Assembly (NCBI GenBank): GCA_963618495.1
Contig: CAVESF010000026.1
Location: forward strand, 1 to 29,826
DNA length: 29,826 bases
Source: Apopatosoma sp963618495
GTDB lineage: Bacteria; Bacillota; Clostridia; Oscillospirales; CAG-272
Direction of reading: 5' to 3'
The translations under genes were made by a program, and so were the position numbers. Under the pieces are notes generated by a model. It made no database searches. It saw only the letters and a program-made list of their open reading frames with translations, and was not told where the DNA came from. Numbering within the stretch: the first letter of the stretch is position 1; every line of letters starts with the position of its first letter. Positions 15,650 to 22,752 of the stretch are shown here, in pieces.

Positions 15650-16459
15650 TCACAGCTCCACTTTGTTTGCCTTGATTTCTTTTTCCCCGCCGAGGAAAAT
15701 CCATGCGTTTGCGGAGAAGCGCTCCGGCGCATCGGAAACAAAATATTTCACTTCGCCGTGCGTTCTGTCGGAAGCTATTCCCGCGTTATTCAGCGTATGG
15801 AGAAGCTCGTGCGCCGCTTCTTTTGCGGGGTCTACAAGCGCGACATCCGGCATGAAATCGGCTACTATATCGGAGATGATAGGGAAGTGTGTACAGCCGA
15901 GAATCAGCACATCGGGAGAAAAATCTTTCATTTCCGCGAGATAATGGCGGCACATGAGGCGCGTTATCTCGCAATCACGCGAAATGAATCCGTTCTCCAC
16001 GAGCGGCACAAAAAGCGGGCAGGCGGTGCTTTTCAGCTCGGCATCGGGCATAATATTATGAATCTTTCGCTCAAAAATGCCGCTGTTCACCGTCGTTTCC
16101 GTGCCAATGATGCCTATTTTGCCGCTTTTACCGCCATGGCAGAGCGAAACGGCTTTTTTCACCGCGCCGTCGACAACGCCGAGAAGCGGGATGGGGCATT
16201 CGCCGGTCAAATCTTCAAGCACGGATGAGCTGACCGTGCCGCAGGCGGCAAGAATCATTTTTACATCATGGGAGAGCAGAAAGGCGATATCCTCGGCGGC
16301 ATATTTGCGCAGCGTCCGGACGGAACGTGAGCCGTATGGCACCCTGCCTGTGTCGCCGAAATAGATTATATTCTCTCCCGGGAGTATTTTTGTAAGCTCG
16401 GAAACGGCGCAAAGCCCGCCGAGCCCGCTGTCAAAAACGCCTATCGGTCGTCTGTTCAT
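15650..16459 (-). CDS. murI: Glutamate racemase
   Basis: MurI makes D-glutamate for peptidoglycan. The protein of about 269 residues has IGVFDSGLGGL at the N-terminus, the first catalytic Cys at 73 and the second at 189 in LGCTHFP. The usual ACNT around the first Cys reads ACGT here, replacing the conserved Asn by Gly. Other contact segments (FGDTGRVPYGSRS, FVPLVE) are intact. Two starts are possible, 16465 and 16459; the second has better spacing to AAGGA and matches the usual M-x-x-R-P-I-G-V-F-D start. The first would overlap the prmC stop by 4 bp. Last gene of the DUF1385-prmC-murI operon. Confidence 0.93.
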   Translation of the reverse strand: MNRRPIGVFDSGLGGLCAVSELTKILPGENIIYFGDTGRVPYGSRSVRTLRKYAAEDIAFLLSHDVKMILAACGTVSSSVLEDLTGECPIPLLGVVDGAVKKAVSLCHGGKSGKIGIIGTETTVNSGIFERKIHNIMPDAELKSTACPLFVPLVENGFISRDCEITRLMCRHYLAEMKDFSPDVLILGCTHFPIISDIVADFMPDVALVDPAKEAAHELLHTLNNAGIASDRTHGEVKYFVSDAPERFSANAWIFLGGEKEIKANKVEL

Positions 16460-16461
16460 GG

Positions 16462-17295
16462 TCATTCTTCCTTTCGAAAAATCACAGCCGCGCGCGGATT
16501 TCCGCCGTAATCGCGGAAAACTTCACAGCCAAGCCCGAATGATGCGGCGAGGTTTTTTATTTCGGTTTTCTCGTCGTATCCTATCTCAAAAATTATCTTT
16601 CCGTCGGTTTTCAGATGAGAGGGCGCATAGCGCAGTATCGCACGGTAAAAATCCATGCCGTCACTTCCGCCATCGAGCGCGATATACGGCTCATATCCGA
16701 TGCTCTTGCCGAGTCCAGCGATATCGGCTGTTCTGATATACGGCGGATTTGATATTATCATGTCATATTCGCCATCGAGCGCGTCGCTTTTCACATCGGC
16801 AACGGCAAATTCGGTCAGTGCCGAAACGCCGTTTGCCGCAGCGTTTTCCTTTGCTTTTTTTATGGCACCCGCGGATATATCGCAGGCAAAAACATGGGCA
16901 CCGCCGTGCTTTGCCAGCGCTATGGCGATGCAGCCGCTGCCTGTGCAGAGGTCTGCCGCGCGTGCATTTTCGGGAAGGAGCGAAAGCGCCCTTTCGCATA
17001 CAAATTCGGTATCGGCGCGCGGGATAAGGCAATCGCGCGTCAGAGCTATGCGCAAATTAAAAAATACAGTCTCTCCAAGAATATATTCGGCAGGTTCGCC
17101 TTTTGTTCGTCTTGCAAGCATATTTTCAAGCAGCTGCTCGTCAAAATGCGCTTCGTCATGCATGCGCATGAGCATCACTGCGTGCGAAACGCCGCAGAGC
17201 CGCTCTATGAAGAGAAGCGCCTCATAATCGGAAAGCTCGCCGCTTGTGGCGACGAGTTTTTCGGATATATATTTTTTCAGTTCAAAATAAGTCAT
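16462..17295 (-). CDS. prmC: Release factor glutamine methyltransferase
   Basis: PrmC (HemK) N5-methylates the GGQ glutamine of release factors RF1 and RF2 using S-adenosylmethionine. The 277-residue protein has the N-terminal helical release-factor-binding domain (about 1-75) and then the Rossmann methyltransferase domain. DLCTGSGCIAIALA (115-128) is the SAM loop and NPPY (183-186) is the catalytic motif that holds the substrate glutamine. The start ATG overlaps the DUF1385 stop by 4 bp and its stop can overlap the murI start, indicating translational coupling. A DUF1385 neighbour upstream of prmC is common in Firmicutes, usually near prfA, which is absent here. Confidence 0.95.
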   Translation of the reverse strand: MTYFELKKYISEKLVATSGELSDYEALLFIERLCGVSHAVMLMRMHDEAHFDEQLLENMLARRTKGEPAEYILGETVFFNLRIALTRDCLIPRADTEFVCERALSLLPENARAADLCTGSGCIAIALAKHGGAHVFACDISAGAIKKAKENAAANGVSALTEFAVADVKSDALDGEYDMIISNPPYIRTADIAGLGKSIGYEPYIALDGGSDGMDFYRAILRYAPSHLKTDGKIIFEIGYDEKTEIKNLAASFGLGCEVFRDYGGNPRAAVIFRKEE

Positions 17296-18407
17296 ATTTC
17301 AGTTTGCCGCGCCGTCATGTCCGTCTGCATCGGCTGTTGTTTCTGCTTCCGATGAGTAGCGGCACTTTCACCATCGCTTTCTGCGGCGGGATTTTCGCTC
17401 GATGTGCTGTTGCTCTTTTCGGAGACGCCTGCCTCTTCGGCGGCGTTCTCGGCTTCGACTATGGCTATCTCTTCGGGAAATTCGTCAGGCAGAGCGCACT
17501 TGAGCGAACGGATTGCGACCTCTATCTGAGAGGCATCGGGTTCGCGCGTCGTGATGCGCTGAATCCAAAGACCAGGTGCCGTGAGCACCTTGGTAACAAT
17601 ATTATCGTGCTTTGCCGAGAACATGAGAAATTCATATCCGATGCCGACAACGAGCGGCAGGGTCAGAATCTTGCAGAGCACGCGTACGAGCCTGTTATCC
17701 CATGTTATGAAAAGACCGATGATGATGCCGAGGATTATCATTACGAACATGAAGCTTGTTCCGCATCTGGGGTGAAAACGGCGCTGAGCTCCTACGTTTT
17801 CGACCGTCAGCGGGAGCTTTTTTTCATAGCAGAAAATGGATTTATGCTCCGCGCCGTGATATTCGAAAGTGCGGCGTATATCCGGCATGAGCGAAACGAG
17901 CGAGATATATGCGATGAAGATGGCTATCTTCATGACGCCCTCGATGATTCCCTTGAAAATACCGAGGTCCTTGCCCACGAGCTTTTCTATGCCCGAGGTG
18001 GCAAGGGCGGGCAGATACATGAATATGACGAGCGCGAGCGCCACGCCGAGCACTGCCGATATCGGCATGAGAACGTCAAGTATGCTCTTGCCGAATTTCT
18101 TTTTCAGCCATTTTTCGAATTTTGTCTCCGTTTCGTCGATGCCAAGCAGGGAAGCGGAACTGTCCAGCGTTTTGAAAGAAAGTATCATCATTTCCACAAA
18201 GTTGACAACGCCGCGGATTATCGGCAGGCGGAAAAACGCGCATTTTTTGCGAGCCGAGATAAATTCGGAATTTTTTGTTTTTATTGTGCCGTCCTCGCGG
18301 CGCACGGAAACGCTGACGCGCTCTCCGCTTTTCATCATTACGCCTTCAAGAACGGCCTGACCGCCGACATTGGCGTATTTCGGGGCTTTTTTTTCTTTGT
18401 TTTTCAT
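17292..18407 (-). CDS. DUF1385 membrane protein (YqhQ-like)
   Basis: The 371-residue protein matches the DUF1385/YqhQ pattern: N-terminal NVGGQAVLEGVMMKSGERV and FRLPIIRGV, then EYHGAEHKSIFCYE with the conserved HGAEHK, and RFHPRCGTSF. About four membrane helices are visible. A clostridial C-terminal extension of about 80 residues, rich in Glu, Ser and Ala, follows. A conserved metal-binding-like His/Glu/Cys set suggests an enzyme or metalloprotein, but no activity is established. The start has AGGAG at a 6-nt spacing on the minus strand. It is the first gene of the operon with prmC and murI. Confidence 0.92.
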   Translation of the reverse strand: MKNKEKKAPKYANVGGQAVLEGVMMKSGERVSVSVRREDGTIKTKNSEFISARKKCAFFRLPIIRGVVNFVEMMILSFKTLDSSASLLGIDETETKFEKWLKKKFGKSILDVLMPISAVLGVALALVIFMYLPALATSGIEKLVGKDLGIFKGIIEGVMKIAIFIAYISLVSLMPDIRRTFEYHGAEHKSIFCYEKKLPLTVENVGAQRRFHPRCGTSFMFVMIILGIIIGLFITWDNRLVRVLCKILTLPLVVGIGYEFLMFSAKHDNIVTKVLTAPGLWIQRITTREPDASQIEVAIRSLKCALPDEFPEEIAIVEAENAAEEAGVSEKSNSTSSENPAAESDGESAATHRKQKQQPMQTDMTARQTEI

Positions 18408-18443
18408 TTATTCTCCTGAAAAATAAGCTTTAAAAATCAAAGA

Positions 18444-18470
18444 GCGGCAGAGGCAAAAAGCTTCTGCCGC
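18444..18470 (-). terminator. Terminator of secG
   Basis: GCGGCAGA / TCTGCCGC (18444-18451 with 18463-18470) forms an 8-bp stem with an 11-nt loop. On the minus strand it is followed by a T-rich tract. Confidence 0.7.
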
Positions 18471-18544
18471 CCACTGCTTTAATTCGTTTGCGTGCAATAT
18501 CTTTATAGGGTAAAGGTATCAATTGTCAAAGCGGGAAGCGCCTC

Positions 18545-18784
18545 TTATTTGCCTACTACGAATGTAGCGAGAGCAATAACAACGAATACGATGGAAGCTA
18601 TCGCTGTGAGCTTAGAGAGCTTTTTCTGCTTGGATTTGCCTTTGTTCTTGCCGTAGTAAGTATCGGAACCGCCTGCGATGGCACCGGAAAGACCCTTCTG
18701 AGAATCCTGAAGAAGGACTGCTATGATAAGGAAGAGCGCACAAGCAAGAAGTATGGAACCAAAAACAATAGATATAGTGCTCAT
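18545..18784 (-). CDS. secG: SecG preprotein translocase subunit
   Basis: SecG is the small two-helix partner of SecYE that assists SecA-driven export. The 79-residue protein has helix one (about residues 4-26), the conserved cytosolic loop LLQDSQKGLSGAIAGGSDTY, a basic patch (KNKGKSKQKK) and helix two (about 58-77). GGAG lies about 12 nt ahead of the ATG, somewhat far. It is transcribed alone from a divergent promoter region shared with rpsF. An rnr or smpB neighbour, common elsewhere, is not present. Confidence 0.95.
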   Translation of the reverse strand: MSTISIVFGSILLACALFLIIAVLLQDSQKGLSGAIAGGSDTYYGKNKGKSKQKKLSKLTAIASIVFVVIALATFVVGK

Positions 18785-18905
18785 TTCAAAAAATCTCCAA
18801 TCCGACGGATTTATTTGAATTTTCCGCGCTTACCGTCTCATTATGCGGCGGAATAAAAATTTCAAAATACGGCATTTCAGAGTGACAATGCCCATAGTGT
18901 TTATT

Positions 18906-18934
18906 ATCATACCATAAAACGAGCATAAATGCAA
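18906..18934 (-). promoter_or_regulatory. Promoter of secG (minus strand)
   Basis: On the minus strand TTGCAT and TATGAT are 17 bp apart (plus coordinates 18929-18934 and 18906-18911), giving a leader of about 115 nt before secG. Confidence 0.55.
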
Positions 18935-18994
18935 GGCTTTTTTTGAAATTTTAAGTAAAAATACAAAAATTTTAAAGGAAAAACAAAAAATCAA

Positions 18995-19023
18995 TTGACA
19001 AAATCGGAATATAATGATATAAT
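18995..19023 (+). promoter_or_regulatory. Promoter of the rpsF-ssb-rpsR operon
   Basis: TTGACA (18995-19000), a 17-bp spacer and TATAAT (19018-19023) form a perfect consensus, fitting strong expression of a ribosomal-protein operon. Confidence 0.9.
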
Positions 19024-19029
19024 ACTACA

Positions 19030-19105
19030 TCGGAAGAAGGCAGAAAAATGCCTTTTCTCCTTGCCGCGGGTAAATTTCATGTGTTCGCGGCCTTATGTCC
19101 AAAAG
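19030..19105 (+). promoter_or_regulatory. Structured rpsF leader, candidate S6:S18 autoregulatory RNA
   Basis: The 5' leader folds into a small hairpin (AGGCAg / TGCCTt near 19038-19054) and a strong stem GCCGCG / CGCGGC (19063-19068 with 19086-19091), directly before the AGGAGG of rpsF. Many bacteria regulate this operon by S6:S18 binding to the rpsF leader, which uses a conserved CCG-containing structure. Position fits, but I cannot confirm the consensus base by base. Confidence 0.4.
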
Positions 19106-19118
19106 GAGGTGTACAATA

Positions 19119-19409
19119 ATGGAAAAGATTCTTTCTAAGTACGAAACTATGTTTATTGTCGATGTTTCGGGCGGAGAAGAAGCTACAGCCGCTGTTGTTG
19201 AAAAGTTCAAGAGCCTTATCGAGGCGAACGGAACGGTGGAAAGTTTCGATGAGTGGGGCAAGCGCAGACTTGCTTATCCCATCAACGATATGAATGACGG
19301 CTACTATGTTCTCGTTAATTTCGAGGCAGAGCCGAGCTTTGTAGCTGAACTCGAGCGTATCTTTAACATCACGGAAGGCATTATGCGTTCCATGACAATC
19401 AAAGCGTAA
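19119..19409 (+). CDS. rpsF: 30S ribosomal protein S6
   Basis: S6 binds the platform of the 30S subunit as a partner of S18. The 96-residue product matches the family: YETMFIVD at the N-terminus, the segment EWGKRRLAYPINDMNDGYYV, and the C-terminal IMRSMTIKA. The ATG at 19119 follows AAAGGAGG by 9 nt, which excludes an upstream alternative at 19095. First gene of a three-gene operon with ssb and rpsR, a near-universal bacterial order. Confidence 0.97.
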   Translation: MEKILSKYETMFIVDVSGGEEATAAVVEKFKSLIEANGTVESFDEWGKRRLAYPINDMNDGYYVLVNFEAEPSFVAELERIFNITEGIMRSMTIKA

Positions 19410-19432
19410 ATAACACAAGGAGGCTTTAAAAT

Positions 19433-19861
19433 ATGGCAAGTCTTAACAAGGTTATTCTTATCGGTCATCTTACGGCTGATCCGGAGCTCAAGCAGACTCC
19501 CTCGGGTGTGAGTGTCACTTCGTTTTCTATCGGTGTAACAAGAAGATTTCAGCGTCAGGGTGAGCAGCCGCAGAGCGATTTCATCAATATTGTCGCTTGG
19601 AGAAGCACAGCCGAATTTATAACGAAATATTTCAGAAAAGGCAGTGCCATATGCATTTGCGGTTCTATTCAGACAAGAACATGGACGGCAAATGACGGTT
19701 CCAAGCGTTATGCCACAGAGGTCGTAGCCGACGAGGCAAGCTTCGTGGAGAGAAAGAGCGAAGGCAGAAGCGAAGAATATCCTGCTCCCGCTTTCTCAAC
19801 AGGCGAGGTTGAAGCTCCCAAATTCGAGGAAGTTTCCGGCGACGACGATTTGCCGTTCTGA
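19433..19861 (+). CDS. ssb: Single-stranded DNA-binding protein
   Basis: SSB coats single-stranded DNA during replication, repair and recombination. The 142-residue protein has an N-terminal OB fold (NKVILIGHLTADPELKQT, FINIVAWRSTAEF, GSIQTRTW) and a short flexible linker. It ends in the acidic tip DDDLPF that docks partner proteins. AGGAGG precedes the ATG. It lies between rpsF and rpsR in the usual order. Confidence 0.97.
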   Translation: MASLNKVILIGHLTADPELKQTPSGVSVTSFSIGVTRRFQRQGEQPQSDFINIVAWRSTAEFITKYFRKGSAICICGSIQTRTWTANDGSKRYATEVVADEASFVERKSEGRSEEYPAPAFSTGEVEAPKFEEVSGDDDLPF

Positions 19862-19897
19862 TTACGGCAGTGAAAATAATATAGGAGGTTTCGTATA

Positions 19898-20146
19898 ATG
19901 GAAAAGGAAATGCAGAAGCAGCCTGTTCGTATGAACAGAAAGAAAAAGAAAGTTTGCGTTTTCTGTGCTGAAAAGGTAGAAAACATCGATTATAAGGATG
20001 TTGCAAGACTCAGAAAGTTTACTTCCGAGAGAGCCAAAATTCTGCCTCGCAGAATCACAGGTACTTGCGCAAAACATCAGAGAGAGCTGACCGAGGCTAT
20101 CAAGAGAGCCCGTCATGTCGCTCTTCTCCCCTTCATCAGCGACTAA
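19898..20146 (+). CDS. rpsR: 30S ribosomal protein S18
   Basis: S18 pairs with S6 on the 30S platform. The 82-residue product carries KKKVCVFC, then IDYKDVARLRKF and LPRRITGTCAKHQREL, the family signature. The CxxC...C...H arrangement (C-x2-C plus TGTCAKH) marks the zinc-type paralogue. TAGGAGG is 9 nt ahead of the ATG. The gene is intact although a mobile element begins within about 10-200 bp of its stop, so the element spares the operon's coding part. Confidence 0.97.
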   Translation: MEKEMQKQPVRMNRKKKKVCVFCAEKVENIDYKDVARLRKFTSERAKILPRRITGTCAKHQRELTEAIKRARHVALLPFISD

Positions 20147-20154
20147 TCGCTTTT

Positions 20155-20235
20155 TGAGTCCTCACACTCAAAAATAATCAATTTTGTACAAAGAAAATTA
20201 TTCTGTTTTACAAAAGACAAAAGCCCTTACAAAAG
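20155..20235 (+). repeat. Copy 1 of an 81-bp direct repeat
   Basis: These 81 bases, starting TGAGTCCTCACACTC just after rpsR, are identical to the last 81 bases of the window (29746-29826). The copy contains a TGAGT/ACTCA hairpin, a TTTGTACAAAG palindrome and the left arm of the rpsR terminator. Copy 2 is cut by the window end, so the repeat may be longer. Confidence 0.95.
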
Positions 20236-20244
20236 GGCTTTTTT
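20219..20244 (+). terminator. Terminator downstream of rpsR
   Basis: AAAAGCCC / GGGCTTTT (20219-20226 with 20235-20242) is a perfect 8-bp stem with an 8-nt loop, ending in a T6 run. It probably terminates the rpsF operon. It falls partly in the 81-bp repeat, so it may belong to the host flank or to the element end. Confidence 0.85.
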
Positions 20245-20245
20245 G

Positions 20246-20612
20246 TTTGCAATTTTGTGGCATTAAAAGTGTTTTTATAAAAAGCAAAAAACAGTTTTTT
20301 CTTTATACTGCCTGATATTTTGAGTTTTTTATATTTTGTCCGACAAGAAAATTCACAGCAAAAATTATTCTGTAAAATAAGTATTTTTTGTTTGATTTTT
20401 GCTGTTATATGAGGATAAAATTTTTTGTACAAAAGTGGATATTGGGATTTGTGCAAAGACATAGTGATTTTCGGATAAATAAGAAAAAGTACCCTTCTGC
20501 TCACGGATTGCCTGCAAAAAAGTATTAAAACAGTGCCAAAAGGTATTAAAACAATTTTAAGTAAAAAGTATTAAAAGCAAAATAATACCTCCGGCACGGA
20601 AAGAGGTTTTCT
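20246..20612. mobile_element. Non-coding left region of the Tn7-like element with repeated motifs
   Basis: This very AT-rich stretch has no gene. It holds TTTGTACAAAAG (20424-20435) and TTTGTGCAAAG (20448-20458), relatives of TTTGTACAAAG at 20183-20193. It also has a repeat of ATTATTCTGT (about 20200 and 20363). Three copies of GTATTAAAA (20522, 20543 and 20568) lie just before tnsA. Tn7-family ends carry several TnsB-binding repeats, and these motifs are candidates. The exact left terminus and target duplication could not be found. Confidence 0.5.
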
Positions 20613-20972
20613 GTGAGAAACACAAACACAAAGGGCAAAACAATGACGAGGGCTTTGGCAAAATGCAATAAAAGATTTATTGCCTATAACGAAGTGCAAT
20701 GGGCTTATGCAGAGGTTTTGGAAAAGGACGATAACATTGCAGAGATAAAATGCAATGTAAAACTGCCAGGCTTTGAACTTGGCGACAACTATTCGACGGA
20801 TTTTGTCTGCTCAAAGAAAAGCGGCGAGCTTCTGATAGTTGAAACCGTGCCGAAAAAGCACCTGCTTAAACCGATGAACTGCCGACTTCTTGACGGCTCA
20901 CGCCGATATTGGACTAGTCGTGGAGCTACAGATTTCAGACTTGTGGTAGGTGATAAAAATGATGAAAAATGA
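20613..20972 (+). CDS. tnsA: TnsA-like transposase endonuclease subunit
   Basis: TnsA is the restriction-endonuclease-fold subunit that cuts the 5' ends of Tn7-type elements so that they move by cut-and-paste. The 119-residue protein aligns by eye with the catalytic core only. It has a glutamate in the first helix (E27 in YNEVQWAYAEVLEKD), the STDFV aspartate (D63), the strand IVE (E77), and the closing RRYWTSRGATDFRLV, like the R-x-Y-W...G segment of TnsA proteins. The expected E/Q-x-K lysine is Val79 here, followed by PKK. It is much shorter than E. coli TnsA (273 residues) and lacks the C-terminal TnsC-binding domain. GTG at 20613 has AGAGG 6 nt upstream; ATG at 20643 is an alternative. 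It overlaps tnsB by 14 bp. Confidence 0.75.
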   Translation: MRNTNTKGKTMTRALAKCNKRFIAYNEVQWAYAEVLEKDDNIAEIKCNVKLPGFELGDNYSTDFVCSKKSGELLIVETVPKKHLLKPMNCRLLDGSRRYWTSRGATDFRLVVGDKNDEK

Positions 20973-22752
20973 CATTTTGCAGAGCGGCGAAAAGCTGATA
21001 AGAGTGCTTGCTCTGTCGGAAAGCAAAGTTTTTATTATCGACTGCAAAAAGCAGACTATGCCGTATTGGACGGAAAAAGAAAATCTTTCCGAATTCAAAT
21101 CCATATCCGAAGCAGAAATGCAAGAAATACTCGGCTGTCGTTTTCCCTGTGCAGATGAGCTGTGCGGAGATGAGAAAAGACAGATGAGGGAGGCTTATAG
21201 CATCATAGCCTCAGTTGTGCCTTTTGCCGATGACGAAACCGCGCGTAAAGAAATGATAAAACGAGCATCGGAAAAGCACGGAATAACTACACAGACCGTG
21301 AGAAAATATCTTTGCAAATACCTTGTTTTTCAGGATATGATGTGCTTTCTCCGTCGAAAAAGCAAAAGAGCAATGACTGATGATGAAAAGAATTTCAGAT
21401 ATATCCTGAACAAATATTTTTACAGCACAGACCGTCGTTCTCTTCACACCTGCTATATCTATCTTCTGAGAGAAAGATATTCCGATGAAAAAGGCAAGCT
21501 TCTGCCCGAATATCCCCCATTTCACAGATTTAGATATTACTATTACAAAACAAAGAGAACGGACAACTTCCTTATATCCCGATACGGCAGATATAAATAT
21601 GACAGAGATTTCAAACCTCTTCTCGGCAATTCACGGAATTATTTTGGCAGTGTCGGATTCGGTGAGGTTGACAGCACGATAGCTGATATATGGCTGTCGG
21701 ATGAGAATCACAACCTCGTCGGACGACCGATAATCACGGCAATGATCTGTCCATTTTCTCAGCTTTTGCTCGGATATACCATAGGCTTTGAGGGCGGAGC
21801 GACATCTCTTTCCGACCTTATGAGAAATGTAAACTGCAACAAGGTTGACTTCTGCAAAAGCTTTGGTGTTGAAATCGATAAAAATGTTTGGGCAAACAGC
21901 GGAATACCTATGACAATAATAACGGACAGGGGCAAGGAATATCTCTCCGAAAACTATTCACAGCTTACCGATTTGGGGGTCGAGATAATAAATCTCCGTC
22001 AATTCACACCTAATGAAAAAGGTATGGTGGAGCAGTTTTTCAATATAATTCAGAATTACTATAAGCAATACCTTATGAACAGCGGCGTTATCCGTGAAGA
22101 TTTCAATCTTCGTGGTGCTCCCGATTACAGAAAGCAGGCAACTCTTACTTTACCCGAATTCAATAAAATACTGCTTATGTGCATAATTCATTACAATTCC
22201 AAAAGAGTTATACGGAATATGCCATATAGCTACATAGGAAAAGCAAAGCCTTTTGCCTGCGATTTGTTTTTGCAATCATACAGCGAAAATCCGAACTGTT
22301 TTATAGAGGTGTCGGATGAAAAATTGCGAAAAGTGTTGCTTCCGAGAACAAGTGGCACTTTCAGAAGAAACGGACTTTTTGCCTGTGGTCTCCGATACAG
22401 AGCACCGAATTTTACGGAAAGATATCTTCGCGGCAGCAGTGCAGTTGTTGCCTATAATCCGTACAATATCGGAGAGGTATATCTCTTGGAAAACGGAGAA
22501 TATACAAGATTTGAGCTGATTGATTCGTTTTTCGAGGGCAAAACATCGGATGAAGCCGAAAAACTGTGCAAGGACAGAAACAAAGCAATCAAAGCCTGCA
22601 CAGAGGAAAGTCTGCAATCGGAAATGGATTTGGGTGCTTGCATTGATGACATTATTATCGGCAAACAAAGAGTTGCAGACACGAAAAATGTACGGCAAAA
22701 CCGAGCCGTCGAAATAGCCAAAGAGCATATAAGGAAAGGGGCAAGCAAATGA
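20959..22752 (+). CDS. tnsB: TnsB-like DDE transposase
   Basis: TnsB joins the 3' ends of the element to target DNA. The protein of about 597 residues has an N-terminal DNA-binding part with a helix-turn-helix (HGITTQTVRKYLCKY). An RNase H-like integrase core follows with the DDE triad D238 (GEVDSTIAD), D323 (IITDRGKEYL) and E358 (EKGMVEQFF). The 34-residue gap between the last two is the D,D(35)E spacing of the TnsB/Mu/retroviral group. A Mu-type C-terminal barrel and a tail for TnsC contact follow. ATG at 20959 is preferred over GTG at 20950 because TAGGTG lies 6 nt upstream. It overlaps tnsA by 14 bp and tnsC by 4 bp. The core looks intact. Confidence 0.93.
   Translation: MMKNDILQSGEKLIRVLALSESKVFIIDCKKQTMPYWTEKENLSEFKSISEAEMQEILGCRFPCADELCGDEKRQMREAYSIIASVVPFADDETARKEMIKRASEKHGITTQTVRKYLCKYLVFQDMMCFLRRKSKRAMTDDEKNFRYILNKYFYSTDRRSLHTCYIYLLRERYSDEKGKLLPEYPPFHRFRYYYYKTKRTDNFLISRYGRYKYDRDFKPLLGNSRNYFGSVGFGEVDSTIADIWLSDENHNLVGRPIITAMICPFSQLLLGYTIGFEGGATSLSDLMRNVNCNKVDFCKSFGVEIDKNVWANSGIPMTIITDRGKEYLSENYSQLTDLGVEIINLRQFTPNEKGMVEQFFNIIQNYYKQYLMNSGVIREDFNLRGAPDYRKQATLTLPEFNKILLMCIIHYNSKRVIRNMPYSYIGKAKPFACDLFLQSYSENPNCFIEVSDEKLRKVLLPRTSGTFRRNGLFACGLRYRAPNFTERYLRGSSAVVAYNPYNIGEVYLLENGEYTRFELIDSFFEGKTSDEAEKLCKDRNKAIKACTEESLQSEMDLGACIDDIIIGKQRVADTKNVRQNRAVEIAKEHIRKGASK

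Noticed and set aside
17244..18419. A 391-codon plus-strand frame opposite the DUF1385 gene
   Set aside because: The minus-strand gene has the conserved HGAEHK and NVGGQAVLEG motifs and an SD. The plus frame is its antisense.
18471..18544. A tRNA gene next to secG
   Set aside because: No cloverleaf pairing or TTCGA-type T-loop is visible in this 74-bp stretch.
20522..20577. The GTATTAAAA repeats as a CRISPR array
   Set aside because: Only three 9-bp units with 12-16 bp between them, no cas genes nearby; far too short for CRISPR repeats.
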